7,372 nucleotides of DNA from positions 1-7,372 of the forward strand of contig JAZRYC010000101.1 in assembly GCA_045600525.1 (NCBI GenBank). Reading direction: 5' to 3'. The position numbers and the translations under genes are program-made. The notes under the pieces were generated by a model. It saw nothing but the letters and a program-made list of their open reading frames with translations, was not told the origin of the DNA and searched no databases. This DNA is from F23-D06 sp045600525 (GTDB taxonomy: Bacteria > Bacteroidota > Bacteroidia > Bacteroidales > WCHB1-69). Below, piece after piece: positions 5,700 to 7,372 of this stretch (position 1 is its first letter; each line of letters starts with the position of its first letter).

Positions 5700-5721
5700 A
5701 CCAGCTCCAAAAAGTGGACTG
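5696..5721 (+). other. Bulged hairpin / possible insertion-sequence end remnant
   Basis: CAG-TCCA (5702-5709, with bulged C5705) pairs with TGGACTG (5715-5721) around the loop AAAAG, 15 bases before the promoter box at 5737. The sequence TGTACCAGCTCCAAAAAG followed by TGGACTG also resembles, from memory, the ends of IS3-family (IS150-like) elements. No transposase or partner end is visible, so either reading is tentative. Confidence 0.3.
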
Positions 5722-5736
5722 TAATGCGAAATTTCC

Positions 5737-5744
5737 TATTTTTG
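5737..5744 (+). promoter_or_regulatory. Bacteroidetes-type -7 promoter box for the YD-motif gene
   Basis: TATTTTTG within CTATTTTTGCGCC matches TAnnTTTG and is identical over 13 bases to the box at 2578-2585 on the other strand. It ends 21 bases before the ATG at 5766. The in-frame ATGs further upstream (including 5723) precede this box, which supports 5766 as the start. Confidence 0.6.
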
Positions 5745-5765
5745 CGCCATTCTAATTGGGTGCCA

Positions 5766-7166
5766 ATGGAAAAGATAGCTTTACCTGTTATTATATGCTG
5801 TATGCTGTTTTCGGCTCAAGATCTTTGGGCGCAGGAATTCGGTCTGCAAACCACTCCGAATCCGAAAATCAGCACATACGTGGATATGCTGAACGATGAG
5901 CGTGTGACGGGACCGTTTTATGGCCCTGTAAAGTCCATACGCACATCTTCTAACTATTATGGGTACTTGATATTGTTGAGCCGAGATGTTTACAAGGGGA
6001 AACAGGAGATGGCCCGACACATTGAAAGTGACCAATCGGAATATTCTTTTTCTAAAAATGGAAACCTGTCATCCCTACAGGTGGACTACAAACTGAAAGT
6101 GGATTATTTCACCTATAAGTATAATGGAATGACTGAGAAGACGTGGAATGAATTACAAAAGGAGAAAAATTGGTCGTCAAAAGTGTTTGATGGAACTGTT
6201 TCCTATAAATTTGAGGATGGTAGATTGACGGAACGGAAAGATACTGTTGCTCGAGATATGAAAAAGGAAGTTTTATGCTATGATTCCTTGGGTCGTGTTA
6301 TCTCCTACTATGGGGATGTAGTTCACTATAATTCATTCTTGAACACGCTGAATGCTTATGCTTCTCATGAATGCTTTTCCTATAATGCAGACGGCTTGCT
6401 GAATCGCCATTACCAAATTTCTATTAGAGAAAAAGATACTTCTCGTTCGGGATTGGAATATTTTGTTTATTCCAATGATTTAATCACCAAACGCTTTGTT
6501 TACAACAAATCGATTTATACTTTTATAGAAGATCAACCTGTTTATCGCCACTACTTCTATCTGTCTGTATTGGACTATGATACGCTTTCCAATGGGAATG
6601 TCGTGTCAGATACGCGGGTGCTTTTTTATGAAATGAATTTATCCGAAGATGAGGAACGGCGTATCTATTTTGATGACGACCTGGTGGCTTCGTTGATTGA
6701 TTCTGTATATGAAAAAGGTGAAAACCATATGTGGAGGGAGGACCGGTGCAGGACTCGTGATGTATGGACAATCCCCTATAATATAGGGCATTGCACCTAT
6801 GACTCATTGAACCATATTTTGCAGTGGAAAAATGAGTATCGGGATTTTAGCCGTGTTGAGAATACTATGGCCACTATGCGTTACGATGAAAAAGGCAGAT
6901 TGATTGAGGCTATTGCGGAGGAGGGCCTATTTAAACAGCCATTAAAGGATTGGATGAAAAAAGTCGTCCGCCAGAGAGCAGAGTACGACGATTATGGCAA
7001 TCTCTTGTTGTTTGAATGGTATGAAGAGGGCCAAAGCGAACCATCCAATCAAAGACGTTATGAATATGAATATGATGCGTACGGCAACTGGGTTTCGAGG
7101 AAGTGCTATTTGGATGGCGAAGAACTCAAATCGGATGAAAAAAGGGAAATTGAATACTGGAGATGA
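5766..7166 (+). CDS. Exported protein with YD/RHS-like repeat motifs, function unknown
   Basis: I start at the ATG at 5766 (466 residues). The open frame extends further upstream, but only this start gives a clean signal peptide (MEKIALPVIICCMLFSAQDL, probable cleavage after WA at 22) and lies just after the promoter box. The mature part has no catalytic motif I recognise. It carries scattered YDxxGxL-type motifs, as in RHS/YD-repeat proteins: 93-101 YSFSKNGNL, 172-178 YDSLGRV, 206-212 YNADGLL, 345-352 YDSLNHIL, 373-379 YDEKGRL, 407-413 YDDYGNL, 436-442 YDAYGNW, ending in REIEYWR. Spacing tightens toward the C-terminus. This suggests a beta-strand-repeat protein in the periplasm or on the surface. 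It is far smaller than polymorphic RHS toxins and shows no toxin tip. Composition is AT-rich like the ATPase gene. Common in Bacteroidetes as hypothetical exported proteins. Confidence 0.75.
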   Translation: MEKIALPVIICCMLFSAQDLWAQEFGLQTTPNPKISTYVDMLNDERVTGPFYGPVKSIRTSSNYYGYLILLSRDVYKGKQEMARHIESDQSEYSFSKNGNLSSLQVDYKLKVDYFTYKYNGMTEKTWNELQKEKNWSSKVFDGTVSYKFEDGRLTERKDTVARDMKKEVLCYDSLGRVISYYGDVVHYNSFLNTLNAYASHECFSYNADGLLNRHYQISIREKDTSRSGLEYFVYSNDLITKRFVYNKSIYTFIEDQPVYRHYFYLSVLDYDTLSNGNVVSDTRVLFYEMNLSEDEERRIYFDDDLVASLIDSVYEKGENHMWREDRCRTRDVWTIPYNIGHCTYDSLNHILQWKNEYRDFSRVENTMATMRYDEKGRLIEAIAEEGLFKQPLKDWMKKVVRQRAEYDDYGNLLLFEWYEEGQSEPSNQRRYEYEYDAYGNWVSRKCYLDGEELKSDEKREIEYWR

Positions 7167-7372
7167 GCAGGTTCCATAGATGGTTGTCCTATTTTCTGGA
7201 TGCTGCTGGACTGAGCAGGACTGCAGATGTATGTTCTATTGTATGACGATGCGTTCCCACGCACACATCGAGGCGCGGGAGAAAAGTGCTTGCGGCGGTG
7301 TTGCGTGCTCGCCTCGAAATGCAAACGTTGAGCGCGGGGATTGCGGCAGGGATTGGAAGCCATTTATGAGCG
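7167..7372. other. Non-coding tail of the window with weak inverted repeats
   Basis: No convincing gene is seen. A small hairpin, CTGCT (7203-7207) with AGCAG (7214-7218), lies 36 bases after the stop of the YD-motif gene but has no T-tract. TCGAGGCG (7268-7275) and CGCCTCGA (7310-7317) form a perfect 8-bp inverted repeat with 34 bases between. From about 7250 composition returns to GC-rich, like the left part of the window. Confidence 0.35.

Noticed and set aside
5487..5765. 93-codon N-terminal extension of the YD-motif protein
   Set aside because: It crosses the promoter box at 5737-5744 and the 33-bp repeats, and would bury the signal peptide internally. The frame is open by chance and because the repeat period is a multiple of 3.
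5766..7166. Full RHS/polymorphic toxin
   Set aside because: Too short at 466 residues, no RHS core (DPxG) motif, no toxin tip and no adjacent immunity gene.

Overview
The window looks like a Bacteroidales chromosome, probably from the Prevotella/Bacteroides side. Four promoter-like boxes match the Bacteroidetes -7 consensus TAnnTTTG, start codons mostly lack Shine-Dalgarno sequences, exported proteins have short signal peptides ending in FS-Q or WA-Q, and 7-bp intergenic tandem repeats (ACTTGAA, ATTGATA, AAACCTT) are present. Placement below order level cannot be made from the sequence alone.

Layout. Positions 1-2553 (minus strand) hold a large exported transglutaminase-fold protein of 851 visible codons, running off the left edge. 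It is not captured by simple start-to-stop ORF calling, but the reading frame is open throughout. Positions 2554-2783 are a divergent intergenic region with a promoter on each strand, a pair of adjacent hairpins and a five-copy heptad repeat. Positions 2784-3317 (plus) encode a flavodoxin-fold NADPH-dependent FMN reductase-like protein with an Fe-S-flavoprotein-style cysteine cluster.

At the stop codon of that gene, base composition and codon use change from GC-rich to AT-rich. What follows is a mosaic: an AbiEi-type antitoxin missing its N-terminal DNA-binding part (3317-3763), a fragment of the partner AbiEii nucleotidyltransferase toxin missing both its catalytic N-terminus and its C-terminal half (3753-4058, its last ~23 codons apparently from something else), two more heptad-repeat tracts, and a short broken gene start (4130-4207). 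Next come a complete AAA-type ATPase with a DUF4143-like C-terminus (minus, 4193-5530) and a divergently transcribed exported protein with YD/RHS-like motifs (plus, 5766-7166). The 235 bp between the last two contains both promoters, three imperfect copies of a 33-bp-period repeat and a hairpin resembling an insertion-sequence end.

Interpretation. The left part looks like ordinary host sequence: a secreted protein plus a redox flavoprotein. The right part looks like an accessory region with a wrecked type IV toxin-antitoxin/abortive-infection pair and two stand-alone accessory genes. I see no shared pathway linking the intact genes. The most noteworthy feature is the heptad repeat family, found in intergenic DNA and also inside the transglutaminase-like gene, where it is translated in frame.
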